64,000 nt of DNA from Pleomorphomonas carboxyditropha (GCF_002770725.1 NZ_NQVN01000018.1:48924-112923), one strand, 5' to 3'. Numbered from the stretch's first letter, positions 8,117 through 17,274 are shown. Translations and numbers: made by a program. The notes: generated from the letters alone by a model not told the origin.

Positions 8117-9529
8117 ATGCCCAAGCAGATGACATTCGGTGTGATCGTCGGAAACCGTGGATTCTTCCCGAGCCATCTCGCCGCCAGCGGCCGGCTGGAG
8201 ATGATCGCCGCCCTGGAGAAGCAGGGCTACAAGGCGATCGTCGTCACGCCCGAGGAGACGGCCCACGGCGCGGTGGAAACCTACAGGGAAGCGGAGATCT
8301 GCGCCGCCCTGTTCAAGGCGCACGCCGGGGAGATCGACGGCATCATCGTCACGCTGCCCAATTTCGGCGAGGAGCGCGGCCTGGCCGACGCCTTGCGCCT
8401 TGCCAACCTCGACGTGCCCGTCCTCATCCAGGCGACGCCCGACGAGCCCGGCAAGATGGCCATCACCCACCGCCGCGACAGCTTCTGCGGCAAGATGTCG
8501 ATCTGCAACAACCTCCAGCAATATGGCATCAAGTATTCGCTGACCACGCTGCACACCGAGGCGCCGGATTCGCCCGAGTTCGAGGCCGACCTCCGGTGGT
8601 TCGCCGCCGTCTGCCGCGTGGTGCGCGGCTTCAAGAACCTGCGCATCGGCGCCGTCGGCGCCCGCCCGGCCGCCTTCAACACCGTGCGCTACTCGGAAAA
8701 GCTGCTGGAGCGCTCGGGCATCACCGTCGATACGCTCGACCTTTCCGAGGTGCTGGGCCGCATCGGCCGCCTGAAGGACACCGATCCGGCCGTCGAGAAG
8801 AAGATCGCCGAGATCCGCGCCTACGTGCCCACCGGCCATACGCCGCAGGACGCGCTGATCAAGATGGCCAAGCTCGGCGCCGTGCTCGACAACTGGGTGG
8901 AGACCAACCGCCTCACCATCACCAGCCTCCAGTGCTGGACCAGCCTCGAGGAATTCTTCGGCATCGTGCCCTGCACCGTCATGAGCATGATGAGCCAGAA
9001 GCTGCTGCCGTCGGCCTGCGAGGTCGATACGCTCGGTTCGCTGTCCATGTATGCCCTGGCGCTGGCCAGCGAGACGCCGTCGGCCCTCTTGGACTGGAAC
9101 AACAACTACGGCGGCGACCCGGACAAGGCCGTCTGCTTCCACTGCTCCAACCTGCCCAAGCACTTCTTCAACGAAGGGGTGAAGATGGACTACCAGCAGA
9201 TCATCGCCGGCACGGTGGGCGCCGAGAACACCTACGGCACGCTGGACGGCAAGGTGAAGGCCGGCGCCATGACCTTCCTGCGCCTCTCCACCGACGATCT
9301 CACCGGCAAGATCAAGGGCTACACCGGCGAGGGCTCGTTCACCGACGACCCGCTCAACACCTTCGGCGGCGCCGGCGTGGTGGAGATTCCCAACCTGCAG
9401 AAGCTCTTGCGCTACATCTGCGAGAACGGCTTCGAGCACCACGTGGCGGCGAATTTCTCCAACTCCGGCCGGGCCGTGCAGGAGGCCGCTGCGAAATATC
9501 TCGGCTGGGACATGCACTGGCACGAGTGA
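8117..9529 (+). CDS. L-fucose/L-arabinose isomerase family protein
   Basis: 470 aa from ATG 8117, which has GGAGGAGC about 6 nt upstream; an open frame extends to 8015 but lacks a ribosome site. The protein has the layout of the L-fucose isomerase superfamily: an N-terminal Rossmann-like domain (GVIVGNRGFFPSH, GIIVTLPNFGEE) and a C-terminal catalytic domain with the metal-ligand candidates in LQCWTSLEEFFG, PSACEVDTLGS and the final HHVAANFS. It should interconvert an aldose and a ketose with Mn2+; the sugar is not fixed by sequence. A LacI regulator follows on the same strand and the FGGY kinase on the other strand could take the product. Confidence 0.8.
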   Translation: MPKQMTFGVIVGNRGFFPSHLAASGRLEMIAALEKQGYKAIVVTPEETAHGAVETYREAEICAALFKAHAGEIDGIIVTLPNFGEERGLADALRLANLDVPVLIQATPDEPGKMAITHRRDSFCGKMSICNNLQQYGIKYSLTTLHTEAPDSPEFEADLRWFAAVCRVVRGFKNLRIGAVGARPAAFNTVRYSEKLLERSGITVDTLDLSEVLGRIGRLKDTDPAVEKKIAEIRAYVPTGHTPQDALIKMAKLGAVLDNWVETNRLTITSLQCWTSLEEFFGIVPCTVMSMMSQKLLPSACEVDTLGSLSMYALALASETPSALLDWNNNYGGDPDKAVCFHCSNLPKHFFNEGVKMDYQQIIAGTVGAENTYGTLDGKVKAGAMTFLRLSTDDLTGKIKGYTGEGSFTDDPLNTFGGAGVVEIPNLQKLLRYICENGFEHHVAANFSNSGRAVQEAAAKYLGWDMHWHE

Positions 9530-9556
9530 GCCTCGCTCAGCGTCTCAACCGACATC

Positions 9557-9590
9557 GGCGTTTCCGGTGGTGCATGTCATCGGAAACGCC
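9557..9590 (+). terminator. hairpin after the isomerase gene
   Basis: A perfect 10-bp stem (GGCGTTTCCG / CGGAAACGCC, 14-nt loop) lies 27 bp past the isomerase stop. There is no T-run after it, so it may be an mRNA 3'-end stabiliser or a weak terminator rather than a classic intrinsic terminator. It separates the isomerase from the LacI gene. Confidence 0.5.
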
Positions 9591-9695
9591 ATCCCCTTGG
9601 TTTGGTTGATATGTTCTCGCCCGGAGTTGACAGCGGCCGGGTATAATGCGGAATGTGATTCTCCAGTTTATGCACTTGCCCACCGAGAGGACTTG

Positions 9696-10721
9696 ATGCG
9701 TCCCACCGTCCACGATGTCGCGCGCGCCGCCGGCGTCGGCCTGGCCACCGTCGATCGCGTCCTCAACGACCGGCCGGGCGTGCGCCAGGCGACGGCCGAG
9801 CGGGTGAAGGCCGCCGTCGACCGGCTGGGCTTCGTGCGCGACGCGTCGGCGGCGGCGCTGGCGAGGAAACGCGTCGACACGCTGGCGTTCCTGATCCCCA
9901 ACGGCCCCAGCGATTTCATGCATCGCCTGGAGGCGGAGGTGCGCGCGGCGGGCCAGCGGCTGGCCGGCCGGCGCGTCAACATCGACATCCGCAGCGTGCC
10001 GCCGTTCGACGGCGAGGCGCTGGCCGCGGCGCTGCGCCGGCTCGATACCGGGAAGGTGGCCGGCGTCGCGCTGGTCGCCACCGAGGCGGCGGCGGTGCGG
10101 GCCGAGCTCTGCCGCCTCAACGCCGCCGGCGTGCCCGTCGTCACCCTGGTGTCGGACGCGCCGCGCTTTCCCCGCCATCGCTATGTCGGCATCGACAACG
10201 TCGCCGCCGGCCGCACCGCCGCCAGCCTGATCGGCCAGTTCCTCGGCGGCCGGGCGGGCAGGATCGTCGTCGTCGCCGGCTCGATGCTGGTGCGCGACCA
10301 CGTCGAGCGCCGCATGGGCTTCGATCAGGTGATCAGCGGTCAGTACCCGCGCCTTCAGGCGTCGGTCACGCTGGAGGGCCGCGACGAGCGCGCGGCGACG
10401 CGGCAGGCGCTGCGGGAGTGCCTGGAACGCGAGGGCGACATCGTCGGCCTCTACAACATCGGCGCCGGCCTCGAGGGCATCCTCGACGTGCTCTCCGCCC
10501 TGCCGGCCGAGGCCCGCCCGGTGGTGGTGGCGCACGAGCTCAACGACGTCACCCGCGCCGCGCTGGAAAGCGGCCTGATCCACGCCGTCATCAACCAGGA
10601 CATCGGCCACGAAATCCGCAGCGCCATCCGCGTGCTGCGCGCCCAGATCGACGGCACGCCCCTGGTGGCCGGACAGGAAACCATCCGCATCGAGATCTAC
10701 CTGAGGGACAATCTGCCGTGA
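9696..10721 (+). CDS. LacI-family transcriptional regulator
   Basis: 341 aa from ATG 9696, preceded by GAGAGG. The LacI DNA-binding domain is at residues 3-50 (PTVHDVARAAGVGLATVDRV, then LNDRPGV and the hinge region ALARKRVDTLAFL). Residues 60-340 form the periplasmic-binding-protein-like sensor domain. Its best guess at a role is control of the neighbouring isomerase, with a sugar or sugar phosphate as effector. No perfect LacI operator is visible between 9590 and 9696; a TATAAT at about 9640 has no properly spaced -35. A large repeat array follows directly. Confidence 0.85.
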   Translation: MRPTVHDVARAAGVGLATVDRVLNDRPGVRQATAERVKAAVDRLGFVRDASAAALARKRVDTLAFLIPNGPSDFMHRLEAEVRAAGQRLAGRRVNIDIRSVPPFDGEALAAALRRLDTGKVAGVALVATEAAAVRAELCRLNAAGVPVVTLVSDAPRFPRHRYVGIDNVAAGRTAASLIGQFLGGRAGRIVVVAGSMLVRDHVERRMGFDQVISGQYPRLQASVTLEGRDERAATRQALRECLEREGDIVGLYNIGAGLEGILDVLSALPAEARPVVVAHELNDVTRAALESGLIHAVINQDIGHEIRSAIRVLRAQIDGTPLVAGQETIRIEIYLRDNLP

Positions 10722-10749
10722 GGCCGGAGCATTATCCGACCTATCCCTT

Positions 10750-11530
10750 TGTTCCCCATATATAAAACTGTCATCCTCGCGCAGGCGAGGACCTCAGGCA
10801 GAACGAGACGATCGGCCGATATAGCGCTCCAAGGATAAGGGCCGCCCTATACACCCCCCGGCGCCTTCTCGTCCTGAGGTCCTCGCCTGCCGAGGATGAC
10901 AGAATTATAGCGGCCCTGCCCCTGATGGGCGGCTGAACCAACCTATCCCTCTGTTCCCCCTATATAAAGCTGTCATCCTATGCGAAGGCATAGGACCTCG
11001 GGCAGAACGAGGCGATCGGCCGATATAGCGCTCCAAGGACAAGGGCCGCCCGATACACCCCCCGGGCGCCTTCTCGTCCTGAGGTCCTCGCCTGCGCGAG
11101 GATGACAGAATTATAGCGGCCCTGCCCCTTGATGGGCGGCTGAATCAACCTATCCCTCTGTTCCTCCTATATAAATCTGTCATCCTATGCGAAGGCATAG
11201 GACCTCAGGCAGAACGAGGCGATCGGCCGATATAGCGCTCCAAGGATAAGGGCCGCCCGATACACCCCTCGGCGCCTTCTCGTCCTGAGGTCCTCGCCTG
11301 CGCGAGGATGACAGAATTATAGCGGCCCGCCCCCTTGATGGGCGGCTGAACCAATCTATCCCTCTGTTCCCCCTATATAAATCTGTCATCCTATGCGAAG
11401 GCATAGGACCTCGGGCAGGATGAAACGATCGGCCGATATAGCGCTCCAGAAACCCGGGGAGCCGGATATTTCCCCCTCGCCCCTTTCGGCCCGAGATCCT
11501 CCGCTTGCGCGGAGGATGACAAGTTATGGG
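10750..11530. repeat. tandem array of four hairpin-pair units (about 205 bp period)
   Basis: Four units begin with GTCATCC at about 10770, 10972, 11179 and 11385 (steps 202, 207, 206). Each unit runs: TATATAAA, hairpin ending GGACCTCRGGCAG, a conserved interior with CGATATAGCGCTCC and CGCCTTCTCGTCC, a facing hairpin ending GGATGACAG, then a CTATCCCTCTGTTCC linker. Left stems are CCTCGC or CCTATGC types, right stems CCTCGC type; the fourth unit diverges at its right end. No gene is present. Confidence 0.95.
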
Positions 11531-11600
11531 TGGCCCGGCGAACCTGTTTTCGCCGGAAATGCTCCGGATGCCCGCCCCAGGATAGTTTCGGATAAGGCCC

Positions 11601-11831
11601 TTACTCCGGCTTATACCCCGGCTTCTTGTAGAGCCTGTCGATCGCCGGCTCGATCTCCGGCCGGTAGACGGCGCTGGTCCAGTCGGCGGCCGGCACGTCG
11701 TCGATGGCGATGGAGACGGAGCTTTCCTTGCAGCCGGCGCCCTCCATGATCGCCCGGGTGACCAGCTCGGCGATCCGCTGCTTCTGCGCTTCGCCCCGTC
11801 CCTCGATCATCTTGATGACGACATGCGGCAT
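11601..11831 (-). CDS. 4-oxalocrotonate tautomerase family protein
   Basis: 76 aa from ATG 11831, with GGGAG about 8 nt upstream. The initiator is followed by Pro2, which becomes the N-terminal catalytic proline of the tautomerase superfamily once Met is removed. The sequence continues HVVIKMIEGRGEAQKQRIAE, then SVSIAIDDVPAADW, the family beta-alpha-beta layout. The C-terminus is extended past the usual 60-70 residues and ends in a charged tail (YKKPGYKPE), as in PptA-like members. Likely a homo-oligomeric cytosolic enzyme acting on a keto-enol substrate; the substrate is unknown. It stands alone between the array and an AT-rich gap. Confidence 0.8.
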   Translation of the reverse strand: MPHVVIKMIEGRGEAQKQRIAELVTRAIMEGAGCKESSVSIAIDDVPAADWTSAVYRPEIEPAIDRLYKKPGYKPE

Positions 11832-12670
11832 GGTGTTCTCCCTGGATTGCGGCCCGGCCTCGCCCCGGACATCCTGCCCCGCAAGCACGGTACCGGTCCA
11901 GACGAGATCTAAGCCCAAACAAAATGCGCCGACACACCAAAAAATTTCATTCGCCTCGCACAGGCGCTTCACTCGCAACAACTCTTGCGGGCGTATCGGT
12001 TATGCTTTGATCCGAAAGCGCGAGCGGCGATGCAGGCAGTGGCGAAGCGCCGGCAACCTCCGGCAGTAAAACCGAGACCAAAGGCCGCCGCCGCGAATAT
12101 CGGAGCTCCGGACCATCGCCCCGATCCAGGATTTCCGGCCATCGATCGACGACAGCCCAGCAACAACCACCGGCTAGTCCGATCCGTGTGCAACACGCGG
12201 ATACCTACAACCGTTTGTAGCGCGAACGCAGCGTTACGCCGCGAAATTATACGCCGAAAATACTTTGCCCCACCCGCGAATACATGAGCGCGGCGCGCCA
12301 CGCCTTCATCCGTACCCGCCCGCCAACGGCAAGAGAAATTCAAAATCCGATCCTGAATACGGAGGCGACATGCAAGTCATTACTACCGCGCTCATCTGCA
12401 AACATCGATCGATGAAAACTTTTTCCGAGCCGACAAAGCTTAGCGAAAATTCGGAAGGAAACCATCAACAATTCACCAAAGCCACGAACCGAGATAAACT
12501 TGCCTCATTCAAAGTAATACTACACAGTCGATCTTGAGTCTAGTTCGCAACAAGGCAATAACGCGCTCAGAACCTATGTCGAAAACCGATTTAGATTTCG
12601 AGATAGACAGATCGTTAACCCGGAATGCCGCATCGTCTATTGCAATGATGGACGGGTTACTGGCGGGGTG
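11832..12670. other. 840-bp gap upstream of the chemoreceptor
   Basis: No convincing gene. The composition shifts to distinctly AT-rich from about 12180 to 12660. A 16-bp palindrome CTACAACCGTTTGTAG is at 12205-12220. A weak open frame of 55 codons begins at ATG 12370 behind GGAGG, but its codon use is unlike the neighbours. The promoter of the chemoreceptor gene must lie near the right end; I see no clear sigma-28 or sigma-70 consensus. Confidence 0.4.
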
Positions 12671-14341
12671 ATGACGATGGGTCGCTTGAAGATTTCCTCC
12701 CGGCTTTATGCGGGCTTCGGATTTGCCGTAACGATGCTAATCGCCGTTGGCGTGGTTGGATATATGTATCTCACCGCATCATCGACCTATACCAGGGAAT
12801 CCACCCGCATCTATTCCCAGAACGTCGCCCTGGAAAGTTCCCTCAAGTACATCTCCACCGGCCGGGCGTTCTTCTACGAGGCGCTGACCCAGTCCGACAG
12901 GCAGGCGGCGCTGTTCGACCAGATGTCCGCCGTTTTCTCCGAGGCCGAGACCACGCTCGACGCCCTCGCCGCCTCCACCCTCGACGGCGGGCGAAAGACC
13001 AAGGTGACCGGCCTGGCCTCGGCGCTGAAAGCCTACCACGCCGGCGTCAAGTCGCTGGCCGGCCAGCTATTGAAGGGCGAGGCGATCGACGCCAACCTGC
13101 GCAGCCAGCTCGCCGCCTCCTTCGCCACCATCGAGTCGCTCGGCGCCGAGCTGTCGGACAACTACGGCGCCGCCGCCGCGCAGATGGGCCGGGACAGCGC
13201 CGCCGGCGCCGAACGCGGCGTCGCCATCGAGATCGTCGTCGGCATCGTCGCCGCCGTGCTGGGCATCGCCATCGCCGTCGTCAGCTCGCTGTCGGTGACG
13301 CGGCCGCTCGGCAGCGCCATCGGCTCGGTGCAGGCGCTCGGCCGGGGCGAAAAGGCGACGGCGGTGGCCACCGCCACGCGGCGCGACGAGTTCGGCCTGC
13401 TCGGCGGCGCGCTGGAGCAGTGGCGGCAGAGCCTGATCAAGGAGGAGCAGGCCCGCGCCGACCAGGAGGCCCGCGAGCGGGCCGAGCGCGAGCAACTCGG
13501 CCGCCGTCAGACGCTGGCCGACGCCTTCATCGCCGAGATGCGCGACCTCGCCGCCAATTTCGCCCAGTCGTCCGGCGAGATCGCCGACAGCGCGCGCGGC
13601 CTCGCCGCCACCGCCGAGGAAACGGCCCGCCAGGCCCAGGCGGTCGCCGCGGCGGCCGAGCAGGCGGCCAGCAACGTGCAGACGGTGGCCGCCTCGTCGG
13701 AGGAGATGGCCGCCTCGGTGCACGAGATCGGCGCCCAGGTCGCCCACTCGGCCGAGGTCGCCGAGCTGGCCTTCGGCGAGGCCCAGACCTCCAACAGCCG
13801 CATATCGAGCCTCGCCGCGTCGGCGGCGGCCATCGGCGACGTCGTCAACATCATCCGCGGCATCGCCGACCAGACCAACCTGCTGGCCCTCAACGCCACC
13901 ATCGAGGCGGCGCGGGCCGGCGAGGCCGGCAAGGGCTTCGCCGTGGTGGCCGCCGAGGTCAAGCAGCTCGCCGACCAGACGTCGCGCGCCACCGGCGACA
14001 TCGAGGCCAAGGTCGGCGAGATCCAGGCGTCGACCGGCAACACGGTCCATTCCATGACGGCGATCGTCAAGACCATCACCAGCATCAAGGAGGTCGCCTC
14101 GGCCATCGCCAGCGCCGTGGAGGAGCAAGGCGCCGCGACCACGGAAATCGCCGGCAACTGCCAGCAGGCGGCGATCGGCACCCACCAGGTCACCGAGAAC
14201 ATCGCCGGCGTCGGCCAGGCCGCCGAAATGACCGGCTCGGCCTCGACGCAGTTGATGAACCTCTCCGGCGGCCTGTCGGCCAAGGCCCAGAACCTGAAAT
14301 CGGTGGTGGAGACCTTCGTCGAGAAGTTCGCGGCGGCGTGA
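12671..14341 (+). CDS. methyl-accepting chemotaxis protein
   Basis: 556 aa. Transmembrane segment 1 is near residues 10-32, followed by a periplasmic four-helix-bundle type sensor region (about 35-175). TM2 is near 180-205 ([16 protein letters not shown]), then a HAMP domain (about 207-260) and the signalling domain. The hairpin tip [20 protein letters not shown] is the CheA/CheW contact region and is fully conserved. There is no CheR/CheB-tethering pentapeptide at the C-terminus (ending EKFAAA). The ligand is not predictable. ATG 12671 was chosen over the in-frame GTG directly before it. Monocistronic, closed by a strong terminator. Confidence 0.9.
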   Translation: MTMGRLKISSRLYAGFGFAVTMLIAVGVVGYMYLTASSTYTRESTRIYSQNVALESSLKYISTGRAFFYEALTQSDRQAALFDQMSAVFSEAETTLDALAASTLDGGRKTKVTGLASALKAYHAGVKSLAGQLLKGEAIDANLRSQLAASFATIESLGAELSDNYGAAAAQMGRDSAAGAERGVAIEIVVGIVAAVLGIAIAVVSSLSVTRPLGSAIGSVQALGRGEKATAVATATRRDEFGLLGGALEQWRQSLIKEEQARADQEARERAEREQLGRRQTLADAFIAEMRDLAANFAQSSGEIADSARGLAATAEETARQAQAVAAAAEQAASNVQTVAASSEEMAASVHEIGAQVAHSAEVAELAFGEAQTSNSRISSLAASAAAIGDVVNIIRGIADQTNLLALNATIEAARAGEAGKGFAVVAAEVKQLADQTSRATGDIEAKVGEIQASTGNTVHSMTAIVKTITSIKEVASAIASAVEEQGAATTEIAGNCQQAAIGTHQVTENIAGVGQAAEMTGSASTQLMNLSGGLSAKAQNLKSVVETFVEKFAAA

Positions 14342-14362
14342 GATGGCAGATCATGGAAATCG

Positions 14363-14389
14363 AAAGCCGGCGGCGCCCCCGCCGGTTTT
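14363..14389 (+). terminator. intrinsic terminator of the chemoreceptor gene
   Basis: Stem CCGGCGG / CCGCCGG with a 5-nt loop, flanked by AAAG on the left and TTTT on the right, 25 bp after the stop codon. A second T-run follows after CGCG. Confidence 0.85.
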
Positions 14390-14451
14390 CGCGTTTTGAG
14401 GCTTCCGTCTGCTCGTCAGGGCACGGAACATCTATATCGACCGCTCGCCCC

Positions 14452-15010
14452 ATCCTGCCCGAGGTCCTATGCCTTCGCATAGGATGACAGATTTATATAT
14501 AGGAAACAGCTACACAGCTTAGCACACCCCGCGGAGGCGGGCTATCCGGGGCAGGGAAAGGTCGCCTGATGGCTGCGTAGCGTTCCATCCTGCCCGAGGT
14601 CCTGCGCCTGCGCGCAGGATGACAAAATTATATATACAAAACAAATACGTAGCCGCTCACGGCGGCTCCCGCGGCGGCTCCCATGGATTGTCATCCTGCG
14701 CGAAGGCGCAGGACCTCAGGCAGAAAAGGGCAAGGGGCCAATATAGGGCGCGCACAAGAGCGAGCCATAGCGCGCAACAGAGCACGGAGGGTACAACCTA
14801 TGTATCTGTTCCCTCTATATAATCCTGTCACCTACGCGAAGGCGAGCCATCCCCAACAGGAAGAGCGCCTGATCCCGGCGTATCGCATTCTCGTCCCGAG
14901 GTCCCCGCCTTCGCGGGGATGACAGAATTATATATAGGAAACAAATACGTAGCCGCTCGCAACGGCTCCCATAGATTGTCATCCCCGCGAAGGCGGGGAC
15001 CTCGGGCCGA
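14452..15010. repeat. cluster of about six hairpin repeats
   Basis: Copies face left at about 14458-14490 (CCTATGC stem), 14592-14626 (CCTGCGC) and 14895-14930 (CCCCGC). Copies face right at about 14690-14722 (CCTGCGC) and 14977-15005 (CCCCGC). A decayed copy lies at about 14826. Each intact copy is bordered by ATTATATATA or TATATAGG. No gene is present in this stretch. Confidence 0.9.
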
Positions 15011-15046
15011 AAGGAGCGAGGGGCCGATATAGGGCGCGCTTACAAG

Positions 15047-15242
15047 CTCGCTCCAGAGCTCGACCCGAAACTCGCTGGTATCAGGCAGATAGCGACGAGG
15101 TCGAGAACCGGAGCGGAGCGGGCTTCGAGCAACTCCAGCAAAAGTGCCTTGCGGTTTTGCGTCCGGAGTTGCGTCCTAGAAAACAGCCCGTGAGTACCGG
15201 AAGCGCAGAGCTCTAAGCTAGATGCCCGCCCCAGTAGAGTTT
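15047..15242 (-). repeat. structured 190-bp repeat, copy 1, after the VWA gene
   Basis: This stretch is about 80% identical to 41632-41819, in the same orientation and likewise directly after a minus-strand stop codon. It contains a nested hairpin: GCAACTCC pairs with GGAGTTGC, and inside it GCAAAA pairs with TTTTGC. The second copy has a compensatory change in the outer stem. CTAG...CTAG borders a further 47-nt segment. It may be a 3'-UTR RNA element or a mobile repeat; the open frame across it is not a convincing gene. Confidence 0.75.
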
Positions 15243-16303
15243 CACGCCACCCGCCCGAACCACAGCATCGACAGGCACCCGGCCAATATCGCAAACAGGG
15301 CGCCGATGCCGGCGAAGATGAACGAGATCTCGGTCAGCTTCTTCTCGCTGATCAGCTTGGCCGACAGCGACTGATAGACCTGCTTCAAATCGTCGGACGA
15401 TTTCGCCTCGAAGAACTGGGCGTTGGTGGTGGTGGCGATGGTCCTCAGCGTCTCGAGGTCGGGCTGGGTACGCCAGGCGCTGCCTTCGACGGCCACCACG
15501 TCGCCGCTCGGCGAGCCGAAGCCGACGGTGAACACCCTGACGCCGTAGTCGGCGGCGGTCTGGCCGGCCTGCACCGGATCGGGGCCGGTGGTGGTGCCGC
15601 CGTCGGTGAGCAGGATGACCACGGCGTTCTGGTAGGAGCCCGGCGCCACCGCGACGTGCGGCGGCTTGTCCCCGGCGGCGGGCTGGTCGTCCAGCGACCG
15701 GCTCGGCGGCTTCGGCACGATCGGCGCATCCGGCCCGAAATCGCTTTGCAGCGCCTCGAAATTCTCCTCCGGGAAGATGGTGGCCAGCGAGGTCAGCACG
15801 CCGGCGCCCACCGCCGTGCCGCGCCGCGTCTGGAAGCGGTCGATCGCCTGGAACAGCGCCTCGCGGTCGATGGTCGGCGCCTGCACCAGGTAGGCGGCCG
15901 CCGCGAAGGCGACGATGCCGACCTGCACGCCGGCCGGCTGGTCGTCGATGAACTGCTTGGCGGCGGTCTGGGCGGCCTCGATGCGCGACGGCGGCACGTC
16001 GCCGGCCCGCATCGAGCCGGAGACGTCCATGGCCAGGATGATGGTGGCGCGCGAGGAGGCCAGCGTCATCACCGCCGCCGGCCGGGCGACGGCGAGGATC
16101 AGCACGGTGATGGCGATCAAGAGCAGGGCGGGCGGCACGTGGCGGCGCCAGCCCGGCCCCCGGCCCATCGCCTGCCGGATCATGGCGAGGTTGGCATAGC
16201 GGACGGCCGTCCGCTTGCGCCGCCTGAGCAGCAGCACATAGAGCCCGATCAACAGCGGAACGAGCAGCAGCAGCCAAAGCATGTGCATCCAGATGAACGT
16301 CAT
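15242..16303 (-). CDS. VWA-domain membrane protein (BatA-like)
   Basis: 353 aa. N-terminal TM segments at about 7-26 and 58-77 precede a von Willebrand A domain with an intact MIDAS start DVSGSM (Asp93, Ser95, Ser97) and LLTDGG further on. A C-terminal TM (about 328-350, FIFAGIGALFAILAGCLSML) gives the BatA topology with the VWA domain outside. The domain holds a proline-rich insertion (about 195-220) that is longer than usual. Last gene of the protease-MoxR-DUF58-VWA operon; its ATG overlaps the DUF58 stop. Such operons are thought to act in envelope maintenance with MoxR as chaperone. A separate BatB partner is not present. Confidence 0.88.
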   Translation of the reverse strand: MTFIWMHMLWLLLLVPLLIGLYVLLLRRRKRTAVRYANLAMIRQAMGRGPGWRRHVPPALLLIAITVLILAVARPAAVMTLASSRATIILAMDVSGSMRAGDVPPSRIEAAQTAAKQFIDDQPAGVQVGIVAFAAAAYLVQAPTIDREALFQAIDRFQTRRGTAVGAGVLTSLATIFPEENFEALQSDFGPDAPIVPKPPSRSLDDQPAAGDKPPHVAVAPGSYQNAVVILLTDGGTTTGPDPVQAGQTAADYGVRVFTVGFGSPSGDVVAVEGSAWRTQPDLETLRTIATTTNAQFFEAKSSDDLKQVYQSLSAKLISEKKLTEISFIFAGIGALFAILAGCLSMLWFGRVA

Positions 16304-17274
16304 GGCGTCACCCTGTCCGTTGCCCTCCCCGTCTCCTCCTTGCCGAAGCCGGCGGTCAGATGCGCCGGCAGGCCGCCGCTCACCCCCGCCCCCACCTTGC
16401 GCAGGTCGGCGAAGCGCAGGATGGCGTCCATCAGGTCGTCGGCGGTGGAAAGCTCCAGCACGTCGGTTCCGGCCTCGGCGAAGGCGGCGTAGAGCGCCGC
16501 CTCCCGCCGCTCCGCCTCGGCCAGGAAGCGCCGGCGGAAGCCGCGGTCGGCGGTGTCGACGAAAAGCTGCTCGCCGCTTTCGGCGTCCTCGAACACCATC
16601 AGGCCGAGGTCGGGCAGCGCCGCCTCCAGGGGATCGAAGAGCCGCACCGCCACCACCTCGTGGCGCCGGCTCAACTGGCTGAGCGCCTTTTGCCAGCCGG
16701 GCCGGGAGATGAAGTCGGACACCACGAACACCAGCGACCGCCGCCTGATCGCCAGCAGCGACCGGTTCAGGAAGGCGCCGAGGTCGGTCTCCGGCGCCCG
16801 CAGCAGGCGCGGGTGGGCCAGGATCTTGTCGAGCATGTGCAACACGTGCCGGCGGCCGTTGCGCGGCGGCACCACGAAGTCGTCGCGGCCGTTGTGCAGG
16901 ATGGCGCCGGCCCGGTTGCCCTGCCGGGTCAAAAGGCGCGCCAGCACCGCCGCGAATTCGCCGAGCACCCGCCGCTTGCTGACCTCGCCCGAGCCGAAGT
17001 CCACCGACGGGCTGAGGTCGAGCAGGAACCAGACGGTGACCTCGCGGTCCTCGTTGTAGACGCGCACGTGCGGCACGCCGGTGCGGGCCGTGACGTTCCA
17101 GTCGATGTGGCGCACGTCGTCATAGGCCTGGTAGTCGCGCAGGTCCGCGAGATCCAGCCCGAAGCCGCGGAACAGCGTGCGATAGTCGCCCTGCAGCAGT
17201 CCGTCGAGCCGGCGGACCACCGTCCATTCCAATCGGCGCAACACCGATTCAGCCTGATGCGGCGACACGGACAT
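16300..17274 (-). CDS. DUF58 domain-containing protein
   Basis: 324 aa. The conserved DUF58 core DYQAYDDVRHIDWNVTART is at residues 47-65, followed by a VWA-like fold (TVWFLLDLSPSVDFG) and SLVFVVSDFISRPGW. It has no signal peptide or TM. The start ATG has GGAGGCCC in front and lies inside the end of the moxR gene (26-bp overlap); its stop overlaps the start of the VWA gene. These overlaps point to one mRNA and coupled translation. The biochemical activity of the family is unknown; it always travels with MoxR ATPases. Confidence 0.9.
   Translation of the reverse strand: MSVSPHQAESVLRRLEWTVVRRLDGLLQGDYRTLFRGFGLDLADLRDYQAYDDVRHIDWNVTARTGVPHVRVYNEDREVTVWFLLDLSPSVDFGSGEVSKRRVLGEFAAVLARLLTRQGNRAGAILHNGRDDFVVPPRNGRRHVLHMLDKILAHPRLLRAPETDLGAFLNRSLLAIRRRSLVFVVSDFISRPGWQKALSQLSRRHEVVAVRLFDPLEAALPDLGLMVFEDAESGEQLFVDTADRGFRRRFLAEAERREAALYAAFAEAGTDVLELSTADDLMDAILRFADLRKVGAGVSGGLPAHLTAGFGKEETGRATDRVTP

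Noticed and set aside
8060..9523. 487-codon antisense frame over the isomerase gene
   Set aside because: Mirror of a conserved enzyme gene; no start signal, no domain.
9630..9646. TTGACA and TATAAT upstream of the first LacI gene as a promoter
   Set aside because: The two hexamers are only 9 bp apart, too close for sigma-70; one of them may still be used with another partner.
10750..11530. CRISPR array
   Set aside because: Period is about 200 bp, spacers are not unique, the units contain paired hairpins, and no cas genes are near.
11985..12287. 100-codon plus-strand frame in the gap before the chemoreceptor
   Set aside because: Arg/Pro/Ala-rich, no ribosome site, and crosses a change in base composition; no resemblance to a known protein.
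12370..12537. 55-codon frame behind GGAGG before the chemoreceptor
   Set aside because: The ribosome site is good, but codon use and composition are unlike any neighbour and no domain is seen; kept only as a note in the gap entry.
15040..15294. 84-codon minus-strand frame across the structured repeat
   Set aside because: The matching region of copy 2 is open only in a different composite frame, and base changes follow RNA-type pairing rather than codon positions.
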